This document shows, one piece after another, positions 7,509 through 14,220 of a stretch of DNA of 26,103 nt. Position 1 is the first letter of the stretch; every line of letters begins with the position of its first letter. Position numbers and translations under genes: made by a program. Under the pieces are notes generated by a model, which saw only the letters and a list, made by a program, of their open reading frames with translations, had not been told where the DNA came from and made no database searches. The DNA is taken from the NCBI GenBank assembly GCA_023399815.1, contig JAEWOJ010000177.1, positions 1 to 26,103 of the forward strand, given 5' to 3'. Source of the DNA: Pseudomonadota bacterium (GTDB taxonomy: Bacteria; Pseudomonadota; Gammaproteobacteria; Xanthomonadales; Xanthomonadaceae).

Positions 7509-8636
7509 ATGAACGATGTGGTCGAGCTGACCTGCGAACTGATTTCCCGCCCCTCGGTGACGCCGGAGGATGCCGGCTGCCAGCAGTTGATCGCCGGACG
7601 CCTGCAGGCCGCGGGCTTCCACTGCGAACACCTGCGCCTGGGCGAGGTCGACAACCTGTGGGCCACGCACGGCAGCGGCGCGCCGGTGCTGGTGCTGCTC
7701 GGCCATACCGACGTGGTGCCCAGCGGCCCGGCCGAGGCCTGGACCAGCGATCCGTTCCGCCCGGAAGTGCGCGACGGGATGCTGTACGGCCGCGGCGCCG
7801 CCGACATGAAGGGCAGCGTGGCCGCGTTCGTGGTGGCCGCCGAGCAGTTCGTCGCCGCGCATCCCGACCACCCCGGCACGCTGGCGGTGCTGCTGACCAG
7901 CGACGAGGAGGGCGATGCCATCGATGGCGTGCGCCACGTCGCGCGGCTGCTGCGCGAGCGCGGGCAGGGCATCGACTGGTGCATCACCGGCGAGCCGTCG
8001 TCCACCGCGAAGCTGGGCGACCTGCTGCGCGTGGGCCGTCGCGGCAGCCTGTCGGCGAAGCTGCGGGTCAGGGGCGTGCAGGGCCACGTGGCCTACCCGG
8101 AGAAGGCGCGCAACCCGATCCACCTGGCCGCGCCGGCACTGGCCGAACTGGCCGCGCGGCATTGGGACGACGGCTACGAAAGCTTCCCGCCGACCAGCCT
8201 GCAGGTCTCCAACATCGCTGCCGGCACCGGCGCCAACAACGTCATCCCCGGCGAGCTGCAGGCGATGTTCAACCTGCGCTACAACCCGCACTGGACCGCC
8301 GATCGCCTGGAAGCGGAGATCACCGCGCTGCTGGACCGCCACGCGCTCGACTACGAGCTGCACTGGCACCGCAGCGGCGAGCCGTTCCATACCCCGGAAG
8401 GCCGCCTGCGCAGCGTCGCGCGCGAGGTGCTGGCCGGGTTCGCCGGCGCCGCGCCGGAGGAAAGCACCGGCGGCGGCACATCCGACGCACGCTTCATCGC
8501 GCCGCTGGGCGCGCAGTGCATCGAGGTCGGGCCGGTCAACGCCAGCATCCACCAGGTGGACGAGCACGTACGGCTGGACGACCTGCGGGCTTTGTCCGAT
8601 CTTTACCGGCAACTGATCGCCAAACTGCTGGCCTGA
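7509..8636 (+). CDS. dapE: Succinyl-diaminopimelate desuccinylase
   Basis: DapE is a di-zinc M20 peptidase-family enzyme that hydrolyses N-succinyl-LL-diaminopimelate to LL-diaminopimelate and succinate in lysine and peptidoglycan precursor synthesis. The 375-residue length is typical. Visible active-site motifs: GHTDVVPSG with zinc ligand H66, GRGAADMKGS with bridging D99, DEEGDAIDG with the catalytic base/ligand pair E133-E134, GGTSDARF, and the C-terminal NASIHQVDEH with H348. Together with dapD upstream it covers two steps of the succinylase branch. It is separated from yffB by a palindromic repeat, so it may have its own promoter or depend on read-through. The ribosome binding site is weak (AGAGAGAG around 7496-7503). 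Confidence 0.97.
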   Translation: MNDVVELTCELISRPSVTPEDAGCQQLIAGRLQAAGFHCEHLRLGEVDNLWATHGSGAPVLVLLGHTDVVPSGPAEAWTSDPFRPEVRDGMLYGRGAADMKGSVAAFVVAAEQFVAAHPDHPGTLAVLLTSDEEGDAIDGVRHVARLLRERGQGIDWCITGEPSSTAKLGDLLRVGRRGSLSAKLRVRGVQGHVAYPEKARNPIHLAAPALAELAARHWDDGYESFPPTSLQVSNIAAGTGANNVIPGELQAMFNLRYNPHWTADRLEAEITALLDRHALDYELHWHRSGEPFHTPEGRLRSVAREVLAGFAGAAPEESTGGGTSDARFIAPLGAQCIEVGPVNASIHQVDEHVRLDDLRALSDLYRQLIAKLLA

Positions 8637-8639
8637 ACC

Positions 8640-11600
8640 ATGCCCACCCGGATTGCCATGCGCCACCGCGAAGCAACCGGGACAAGGACGGGACGGGCGT
8701 TCTGGCCGCGCGCGCTGGCCGCCTGCGCGCTGTGGCTGGCGCTGCAACTGGCGCAGGCCGCCACGGCGATGCACGGCCTGCCGCTGGTGCGGCACTTCGG
8801 CGTCGGCGACCTGCCGGCCGCGCCGTTCTATTCGGACATCGCGGTCGATGCGCAGGGCACGCTCTACGCCGGCAGCAGCGAAGGCGTGATGGTGTTCCGC
8901 AGCGGCCTGTGGGAACTGTTCGAACTGCCGCACCGGGCCGCCGTCTACACGCTGCTGGCCGCTTCCGATGGCCGGCTCTACGTGGGCGGCAGCGGCACGC
9001 TGGGCGAACTGCAGCGCGCGCCGGACGGCAGCCTGCGTTTCGTCGATCTGCTGCCGAAGTTCGCCGGCGACGATGGCGCTCCGCTGCCGGCGACGGATTT
9101 CTACGGGTTGCTGGAAACCACGCGCGGCGTCCTGGCGAACGACGGCCACCAGTTGTACCTGCTGCGGCCCGACGGCCGCACCCTGCGGCAGGCGCTGCCC
9201 GCGGGCGCCGCGCAGCAGCTGTTCGTCGCCGGCGGCGAACTCCATGCCCACGTCGCCGGCACCGGCGTATGCCGCATCGACGAGGCCGGCGCGGTGCCGC
9301 TGCCGGGCACGCGGGCGCTCGACGGCCAGCGCCTTTCCGGCATCTGGGCGCGGGACGGCGGGCTGCTGTACGCGACCGGCGAGGGCTTCTTCTTCGGCAA
9401 CGCGGACGGCGTGCGCCGGCTGGCCAGCGATGCGGATGCCGCCTTCGCCGCGCATGCCCCCTACAGCAGCATCGGCCTGCCCGACGGCGGCTTCGCGTTC
9501 GGCAGCTACGACGGCACGCTGATGCGTTTTTCGCCCGACCTGCGGCTGCTCGACAGTTTCCTGCCGGCCCGCGGCAGCCTGGACGGCTTCGGCCTGGATC
9601 GCGACGGCGGCCTGTGGACGGTGGGCAAGTCCGGGCTTGTGCGCCTGCGCCTGCCGTCGCCGTGGACCGTGTACGACCAGCGGCATGGCCTGGTGGAACG
9701 GATCTACGACAGCGCCTGGTACGACGGCCGCCTGTGGGTGGCGGCGCTGGGGCTGTGGCGCGCCGATCCGGTGGCGGTGGGCGGCGTGCCGCAGTTCCGG
9801 CCGCAGCCGTGGTCGGACGCGCGGCGCGAAGTATTCGCCTTGCAGGGCACCGATGCCGGCCTGCTGGTCGGCGACCGGCTAGGGCTGATGGTGCTGGACC
9901 CCGGCGCGACGCAACCGCGGCGGCTGGTGGCGCCGCGCATGGGCAGCGGCGTCATCGCGCTGCTGCCATCGGCGTTCGACGCCACGCGGATGCTGGCATT
10001 CGGCGGTGGCGGCGCGTTGTGGCTGGTGCAGCGCGGCGGGCGCTGGCAGGTGGCCGCGCAGTGGCCTTCCGCCGTCGGCGCCCTCGACGGCCTGGCGCAG
10101 ACCGCGGCGGGCGAGGTCTGGGCAGGCGACGAACGGGGCGGGGCGCATCGCTGGCGCTTCGATCCGGAGACCGGGCAGCTGCACGGGCAGCGCCGCTTCG
10201 GCGCGGAGGAGGGGCTGCCGGCAGACGGGCAGGGCGTCCATCTGCTGCGCATCGACGAGGCGTTGTACGCGGTGGCCGGCGAAGACGTGCGCCGGCTGGC
10301 GGGAGAGCATTTCGTGCCGGCGCGGCTGCCCGCGCTGCCCGGCCTGGAGCGTCCCTGGGAACTGGAGGCGACCACGACCGCGCTCGGCGACTTCGCCTGG
10401 ACCACCCGCCAGTTGTGGTGGCGGCGACACGGCGAGAGCGCCTTCCAGCTGCAGCGGGTCAGCAGCAGCCGGGTACCGGGATTCGCCGCGGTGGCCCTGC
10501 AGGACGATGGCCGCCTGCGGCTGGCCGCGTGGGACAGCCTGCTGCAGTTCGACCCGGACATCGCGTCGACAGGCGAGGCGCCGCTGCAGGCCCGGCTGGA
10601 CCGGGTCCGGTTGCGGCGGGAGGACCAGGGACAGGCCCTGCTGCCGTTGCAGCCCGCGGGGACGCAGGTGCTGCCGCCCGGTTCCGGGCTGGCGCTGCGC
10701 TTCGGGCTGGGCACGATGGAGCCGGAGGTCGAGTTCCGGTACCGCATGTCCGGCTACAACGAGGCGTGGTCGGAGTGGAAGGCGGACCGCGACCTCGGCT
10801 ACCGGCGGCTGCCGCCGGGCGACTACCGCTTCGAACTGCAGGCGCGCATCCATGGCGGCAGGCAGGCCGAGCCCCTGGTCTATCCGCTGCGGGTCGAGCC
10901 GTTCTGGTACGAACGCGGCGTGGTGCAGTTGCTGTTCTGCGCGCTGGGCGCGCTGGTCGTCGCGCTGGTGGTGCGGGCCCGCTACCGCAGCGTCGCCGCG
11001 CGCAACCGCGAGCTGGAACGGCGCATCGCCGAACGTACCGGCGAACTGGAAGCGGCCAACCGCCGGCTCACGGAGCTGGCGGTCGTCGACGGCCTGACCG
11101 GCATCGCCAACCGTCACGCGATGGAGCGCGCGTTGCAGCGCGGGTGGCAGCGCTGCGGCGAACGCGGCGAGCCGTTGGCGGTGGTGATGGCCGACGTGGA
11201 CCACTTCAAGCAGTTCAACGACAACCACGGCCACCAGGCCGGCGACATGCAGCTGCGGCGGGTGGCCGGCGCGCTGGCGGCCGAAGTGTCCAGTGTCGAC
11301 GAACTGGCGGCGCGCTACGGCGGCGAGGAGTTCGTGCTGATACTGCCGGGCGTTGCCCGGGAGCAGGCGCTGGCGCGCGCCGAGCGGGTAAGGCGGCGGG
11401 CCGCGCAGGCGATGGACGCGGCCGGCATGCCGGGCACCATCAGCCTGGGCGTGGCGGTGGCGGTTCCGGCCGCGGGCGGCGACCCGGCACTGCTGGTGCG
11501 CTGCGCCGACCAGGCGCTGTACCGGGCCAAGCACGGCGGCCGCAACCGGGTCGAATGCGCCGACGGGCTTGATCCGGCGGGCAGCGGGCAGGCGGAAGTG

Positions 11601-11657
11601 ATTGCCGGTGAAACTGTTGCGCCGCGCTCCGGACCCACGCTATCGTCGGCGCCATGA
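8640..11657 (+). CDS. Membrane-anchored diguanylate cyclase with propeller-like and Y_Y_Y sensor region (GGEEF)
   Basis: A 1005-residue signalling protein. An N-terminal hydrophobic stretch (about residues 20-42) should export the long sensor half. That half contains repeated short units of the LYAGSSEGVMVF / LYVGGSGTLGEL / LWTVGKSGLVRL kind, typical of two-component-regulator-type beta-propellers. A Y_Y_Y domain follows at about 695-752 (FRYRMSGYNEAWSEWK, LPPGDYRFELQAR). One transmembrane helix is at about 757-780, then a short coiled coil (ELERRIAERTGELEAANRRL). The cytoplasmic GGDEF domain runs from about 815 to 975, with metal aspartate D852 in ADVDHFKQFND and the signature GGEEF at 894-898, which is an active variant. 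The RxxD product-inhibition site expected just upstream is absent. The likely product is c-di-GMP; the external signal is unknown. It begins three bases after the dapE stop. Confidence 0.9.
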   Translation: MPTRIAMRHREATGTRTGRAFWPRALAACALWLALQLAQAATAMHGLPLVRHFGVGDLPAAPFYSDIAVDAQGTLYAGSSEGVMVFRSGLWELFELPHRAAVYTLLAASDGRLYVGGSGTLGELQRAPDGSLRFVDLLPKFAGDDGAPLPATDFYGLLETTRGVLANDGHQLYLLRPDGRTLRQALPAGAAQQLFVAGGELHAHVAGTGVCRIDEAGAVPLPGTRALDGQRLSGIWARDGGLLYATGEGFFFGNADGVRRLASDADAAFAAHAPYSSIGLPDGGFAFGSYDGTLMRFSPDLRLLDSFLPARGSLDGFGLDRDGGLWTVGKSGLVRLRLPSPWTVYDQRHGLVERIYDSAWYDGRLWVAALGLWRADPVAVGGVPQFRPQPWSDARREVFALQGTDAGLLVGDRLGLMVLDPGATQPRRLVAPRMGSGVIALLPSAFDATRMLAFGGGGALWLVQRGGRWQVAAQWPSAVGALDGLAQTAAGEVWAGDERGGAHRWRFDPETGQLHGQRRFGAEEGLPADGQGVHLLRIDEALYAVAGEDVRRLAGEHFVPARLPALPGLERPWELEATTTALGDFAWTTRQLWWRRHGESAFQLQRVSSSRVPGFAAVALQDDGRLRLAAWDSLLQFDPDIASTGEAPLQARLDRVRLRREDQGQALLPLQPAGTQVLPPGSGLALRFGLGTMEPEVEFRYRMSGYNEAWSEWKADRDLGYRRLPPGDYRFELQARIHGGRQAEPLVYPLRVEPFWYERGVVQLLFCALGALVVALVVRARYRSVAARNRELERRIAERTGELEAANRRLTELAVVDGLTGIANRHAMERALQRGWQRCGERGEPLAVVMADVDHFKQFNDNHGHQAGDMQLRRVAGALAAEVSSVDELAARYGGEEFVLILPGVAREQALARAERVRRRAAQAMDAAGMPGTISLGVAVAVPAAGGDPALLVRCADQALYRAKHGGRNRVECADGLDPAGSGQAEVIAGETVAPRSGPTLSSAP
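11617..11646 (+). promoter_or_regulatory. Candidate promoter of the asnB leader transcript
   Basis: TTGCGC at 11617-11622 and TATCGT at 11641-11646 are separated by 18 bases, inside the last codons of the diguanylate cyclase gene. A start seven to eight bases after the -10 box would fall at 11653-11654, on the ATG of the Asn leader peptide. The -35 hexamer is the same as the one proposed for rpsB. Both boxes are imperfect, so confidence is low; read-through from the upstream gene is the alternative. Confidence 0.3.
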
Positions 11658-11749
11658 CCCGCACCGCCCGCATCAACGCGAACCTGTCGAACAATCGCAA
11701 TAACGCGATTGCGAATAATCGCGCGCGGCCGATGCGGGTCTGCGACTGA
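11654..11749 (+). CDS. Asparagine-rich leader peptide of the asnB attenuator
   Basis: A 31-codon reading frame encodes a peptide with Asn at positions 8, 10, 13, 14, 16, 17, 21 and 22, eight of 31 residues, all within codons 11675-11719. Four are AAC and four AAT, although the GC-rich neighbouring genes use AAC almost exclusively. It lies directly upstream of asparagine synthetase, and the RNA around it folds in the alternating way seen in the leader peptides of the his, leu, thr, phe and trp operons. The natural reading is that ribosomes measure charged Asn-tRNA by their speed through these codons. The ATG overlaps the stop of the preceding gene as ATGA, and there is no Shine-Dalgarno sequence. 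Translation may therefore be coupled to the upstream gene or start on a leaderless transcript. The peptide itself probably has no function of its own. Confidence 0.85.
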   Translation: MTRTARINANLSNNRNNAIANNRARPMRVCD

Positions 11750-11809
11750 GCCACAAGCACCATACGCCCAGTGACCAGGAAACCCGCATCGGCCGATGCG
11801 GGTTTTTTT
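11667..11809 (+). promoter_or_regulatory. Transcription attenuator (segments 1-2-3-4) controlling asnB
   Basis: Four alternating complementary segments are visible: CCCGCATC at 11667-11674 (1), GATGCGGG at 11731-11738 (2), CCCGCATC at 11783-11790 (3) and GATGCGGG at 11795-11802 (4). Segment 2 with flanks (11726-11739) pairs perfectly over 14 bases with 11782-11795, which destroys the 3:4 terminator. Segment 1 sits immediately before the first Asn codon, and segment 2 begins seven bases after the last Asn codon. A ribosome stalled on the early Asn codons would mask segment 1, free segment 2 to pair with 3 and permit read-through. A ribosome that reaches the stop at 11747 would cover segment 2 and allow the terminator to form. 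Without translation, 1:2 and 3:4 form. The logic is inferred from established attenuators; the sequences and pairings are read directly. Confidence 0.85.
11780..11809 (+). terminator. asnB: Intrinsic terminator of the asnB attenuator
   Basis: A stem of 11 perfect pairs (11780-11790 with 11795-11805, tetraloop GGCC) runs into a T run from 11803 to 11809. It ends 103 bases before the asnB start codon and has no gene upstream to terminate other than the Asn leader and, by read-through, the diguanylate cyclase. It is the terminator half of the attenuator. Confidence 0.9.
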
Positions 11810-11912
11810 ATGGCCGGGCGGTGGAACACCCAAACGGCCATGAAGGCGGCGACCCCCGCCATCGCGGCCACTGCTTCCAACGTTTTTCCCCATGAAACCC
11901 AGGAGCTTTCCC

Positions 11913-13598
11913 ATGTGTTCCATCTTCGGCATCTTCGGCCTGCAACCCGGCGACGACGTGCAGGCGCTGCGCCGCCAGGCGCTCGAACAATCGCAGCGCC
12001 AGCGCCATCGCGGGCCCGACTGGAGCGGCGTGTACGCGGACGGGCGCGCCATCCTCGTGCACGAGCGGTTGGCCATCGTCGACCCGGCCGGCGGTTCGCA
12101 GCCGCTGCTGTCCGAGGACGGCGCGCTGGCGCTGGCGGTGAACGGCGAGATCTACAACCACCGCGAATTGAAACGGGAACTCGCGCAGCCCTACGCCTTC
12201 CAGAGCGGTTCGGACTGCGAGGTGATCAACGCGCTGTACCGAGAGGACGAACCGGCATCGTTCCTCAACCGCCTCAACGGCATCTTCGCCTTCGCCCTGT
12301 GGGACAAGGCCGCCGACCGCGTGATCATCGCCCGCGACCCGATCGGCGTGGTGCCGCTGTACTGGGGCCATGACGTGCAGGGGCGCCTGTGCGTGGCTTC
12401 GGAGATGAAGTCGCTGGCCGATACCTGCGCCGACGTGGCGCAGTTCCCGCCGGGCCACTGGTACGACAGCGCCACCGGCGAGCTGGTGCAGTACTACCAG
12501 CGTCCGTGGCGCGACTACGACGCGGTGCAGGGCGTGGAAGTGTCGAAGCAGGAACTGCGCGAGGCCTTCGAGGCGGCGGTGCACCGCCAGCTGATGACCG
12601 ACGTGCCCTACGGCGTGCTGTTGTCCGGCGGCCTGGATTCCTCGCTGGTGGCCGCCGTGGCCGCGCGTTACGCGCGCCATCGCATCGAGGACGGCGATCG
12701 CAGCGAGGCCTGGTGGCCGCGCCTGCACAGCTTCGCCATCGGCCTGGAGGGCTCGCCCGACCTGGCCGCGGCCCGGATCGCCGCCGACATGCTCGGCACC
12801 GTGCACCACGGCTTCGAGTACACCTTCGAGGAAGGCCTGGACGCGCTGCCGGAAGTGATCCGCCACGTCGAGACCTACGACGTCACCACCATCCGCGCGT
12901 CCACGCCGATGTTCCTGCTGGCGCGGAGGATCAAGGCGATGGGGGTGAAGATGGTGCTGTCCGGCGAAGGCAGCGACGAGATCTTCGGCGGCTACCTGTA
13001 CTTCCACAAGGCGCCGAACGCGCGCGAATTCCACGAGGAACTGGTGCGCAAGCTCGACGCGCTCAACAACTACGACTGCCTGCGCGCCAACAAGTCGATG
13101 ATGGCCTGGGGCGTGGAGCCGCGCGTGCCGTTCCTGGACCGCGCGTTCCTCGACGTGGCGATGCGGATGGACGCCAGCCACAAGATGGTGGACAAGGCGA
13201 GCGGCCGCATCGAGAAGGCGGTGCTGCGCGAGGCATTCGAGGGCTACCTGCCGAAGGAGATCCTGTGGCGGCAGAAGGAGCAGTTCAGCGATGGCGTCGG
13301 CTACGGCTGGATCGACGGGCTGAAGGCGCATGCCGAATCGCAGGTGAGCGACCGGGTGCTGGCCGCCGCCGACAAGCGCTTCCCGCACAACCCGCCGCAG
13401 ACCAAGGAGGCGTACTACTACCGCCACCTGTTCGAGCAGTTCTTCCCGAGCCGTGCGGCATCGGAGACCGTGCCGGGCGGCAAGTCCATCGCCTGTTCCT
13501 CGCCGGCGGCGATTGCCTGGGATGCCAGCTTCGCCGCCATGGCCGATCCCTCCGGTCGCGCGGTGGCCGGCGTGCACGAGCAGGCATTGGCCGGTTGA
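11913..13598 (+). CDS. asnB: Asparagine synthase B, glutamine-hydrolysing
   Basis: AsnB makes asparagine from aspartate, ATP and glutamine in the cytosol. The 561-residue protein is close to the 554 of E. coli. The N-terminal class II glutaminase domain has the nucleophile Cys2 (MCSIFGIFG), RHRGPDWSG, NGEIYNHREL and SGSDCEV. The synthetase domain has the ATP PP-loop LSGGLDSSL (about residues 237-245) and SGEGSDEIFGGY. Because Cys2 must follow the initiator Met, the start is 11913 and not the in-frame ATG at 11892; AGGAG at 11901-11905 is well placed. Upstream lies an Asn-codon leader peptide and terminator, so transcription should fall when charged Asn-tRNA is plentiful. A hairpin at 13647-13673 follows the gene. 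Confidence 0.97.
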   Translation: MCSIFGIFGLQPGDDVQALRRQALEQSQRQRHRGPDWSGVYADGRAILVHERLAIVDPAGGSQPLLSEDGALALAVNGEIYNHRELKRELAQPYAFQSGSDCEVINALYREDEPASFLNRLNGIFAFALWDKAADRVIIARDPIGVVPLYWGHDVQGRLCVASEMKSLADTCADVAQFPPGHWYDSATGELVQYYQRPWRDYDAVQGVEVSKQELREAFEAAVHRQLMTDVPYGVLLSGGLDSSLVAAVAARYARHRIEDGDRSEAWWPRLHSFAIGLEGSPDLAAARIAADMLGTVHHGFEYTFEEGLDALPEVIRHVETYDVTTIRASTPMFLLARRIKAMGVKMVLSGEGSDEIFGGYLYFHKAPNAREFHEELVRKLDALNNYDCLRANKSMMAWGVEPRVPFLDRAFLDVAMRMDASHKMVDKASGRIEKAVLREAFEGYLPKEILWRQKEQFSDGVGYGWIDGLKAHAESQVSDRVLAAADKRFPHNPPQTKEAYYYRHLFEQFFPSRAASETVPGGKSIACSSPAAIAWDASFAAMADPSGRAVAGVHEQALAG

Positions 13599-13646
13599 TC
13601 GTTGCGGCGGCGTGCGTGCCACACTGCCGGAAAGCATCTGCCTGAA

Positions 13647-13677
13647 GCCCCTCTTCCCGTGCGGGAGAGGGGCCTTT
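13647..13677 (+). terminator. Hairpin after asnB, terminator-like and possibly a repeat element
   Basis: Arms 13647-13659 and 13662-13673 pair (GCCCCTCTTCCCG with CGGGAGAGGGGC, one bulged T), followed by CTTTCC. It would serve as an end for the asnB transcript. The CCTCTTCCC/GGGAGAGG core also resembles the dispersed repeats near 15861 and 18165, so it may be a short member of that family rather than a dedicated terminator. Confidence 0.5.
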
Positions 13678-13754
13678 CCGCGGGACAAGGCAGGCCGGAG
13701 TCCGCACGACGCGGCCATGGCCGGTCTCCCTTCCGTTCGATCAAAGGATGTTCG

Positions 13755-14201
13755 ATGCGCGCCTGTTCGTTGCTGCTGTCAGGTCTGTTGTGCGGCTCGC
13801 TTGCCCATGCCGCGGAGGCGCCGCTGGAGCGCCACCAATTGGGCAGCTGGGAGGCGGATATCGGCTATGCCGGCGTGGTGCGCGACGGCGACATCCTGCA
13901 TGTCTCCGGCGTGCCCTGCCGGGGGCCGGACATGCAGGCCGCGGTGCGGGCCTGCTACGGCCGGCTGACGAAGATCCTGCAGCAGTTCGATGCCGACAGC
14001 AGCCAGGTCGTCAAGGAGACCGCGTACACCACCGACATGGATGCGCTGATCCAGGCCATTCCCGAGCGCAAGGCGTTTTTCGCCGATGGCAGGTATCCCG
14101 CTGCGAGCTGGGTGCAGGTCGGCCGCCTGTTCAACCCCGAGGACATGCTCGAGGTGGAGTGGACGGTGCGGCTGAAGCAGGGCGCGCGCCCATCGCCCTG
14201 A
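13755..14201 (+). CDS. Exported RidA-like (YjgF/YER057c/UK114 superfamily) protein without the catalytic arginine
   Basis: A 148-residue protein whose first 20-22 residues (MRACSLLLSGLLCGSLAHA) look like a Sec signal peptide. The rest has the Rid fold pattern: YAGVVRDGDILHVSGV, a helix with AAVRACYGRLTKILQQF, VVKETAYTTDMDAL, and MLEVEWTV at the end. Cytosolic RidA hydrolyses reactive enamines/imines from threonine dehydratase using an arginine in a PAR(S/A)xV motif. Here the aligned motif is PAASWVQV, so the arginine is replaced by A117. Canonical imine deaminase activity is therefore unlikely, and a periplasmic ligand-binding or other role is possible. The start at 13755 has AAAGGA at 13743-13748 and gives the signal peptide. 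The gene converges with the following minus-strand acylase, leaving only 19 bases between them. Confidence 0.8.
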   Translation: MRACSLLLSGLLCGSLAHAAEAPLERHQLGSWEADIGYAGVVRDGDILHVSGVPCRGPDMQAAVRACYGRLTKILQQFDADSSQVVKETAYTTDMDALIQAIPERKAFFADGRYPAASWVQVGRLFNPEDMLEVEWTVRLKQGARPSP

Positions 14202-14220
14202 CAGGCACGCGCCCGCCGCT

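Noticed and set aside
6978..9686. A minus-strand open frame of 902 codons covering yffB, dapE and part of the cyclase
   Set aside because: It runs across three well-supported plus-strand genes and a palindromic repeat and has the composition of a shadow frame.
11892..11912. An earlier in-frame ATG for asnB
   Set aside because: The glutaminase nucleophile must be the residue after the initiator Met, which is only true for the ATG at 11913; AGGAG at 11901-11905 also fits that start.
13602..13754. A 51-codon upstream extension of the RidA-like gene
   Set aside because: It runs through the asnB terminator hairpin and would bury the signal peptide; the ATG at 13755 has AAAGGA at the right distance.
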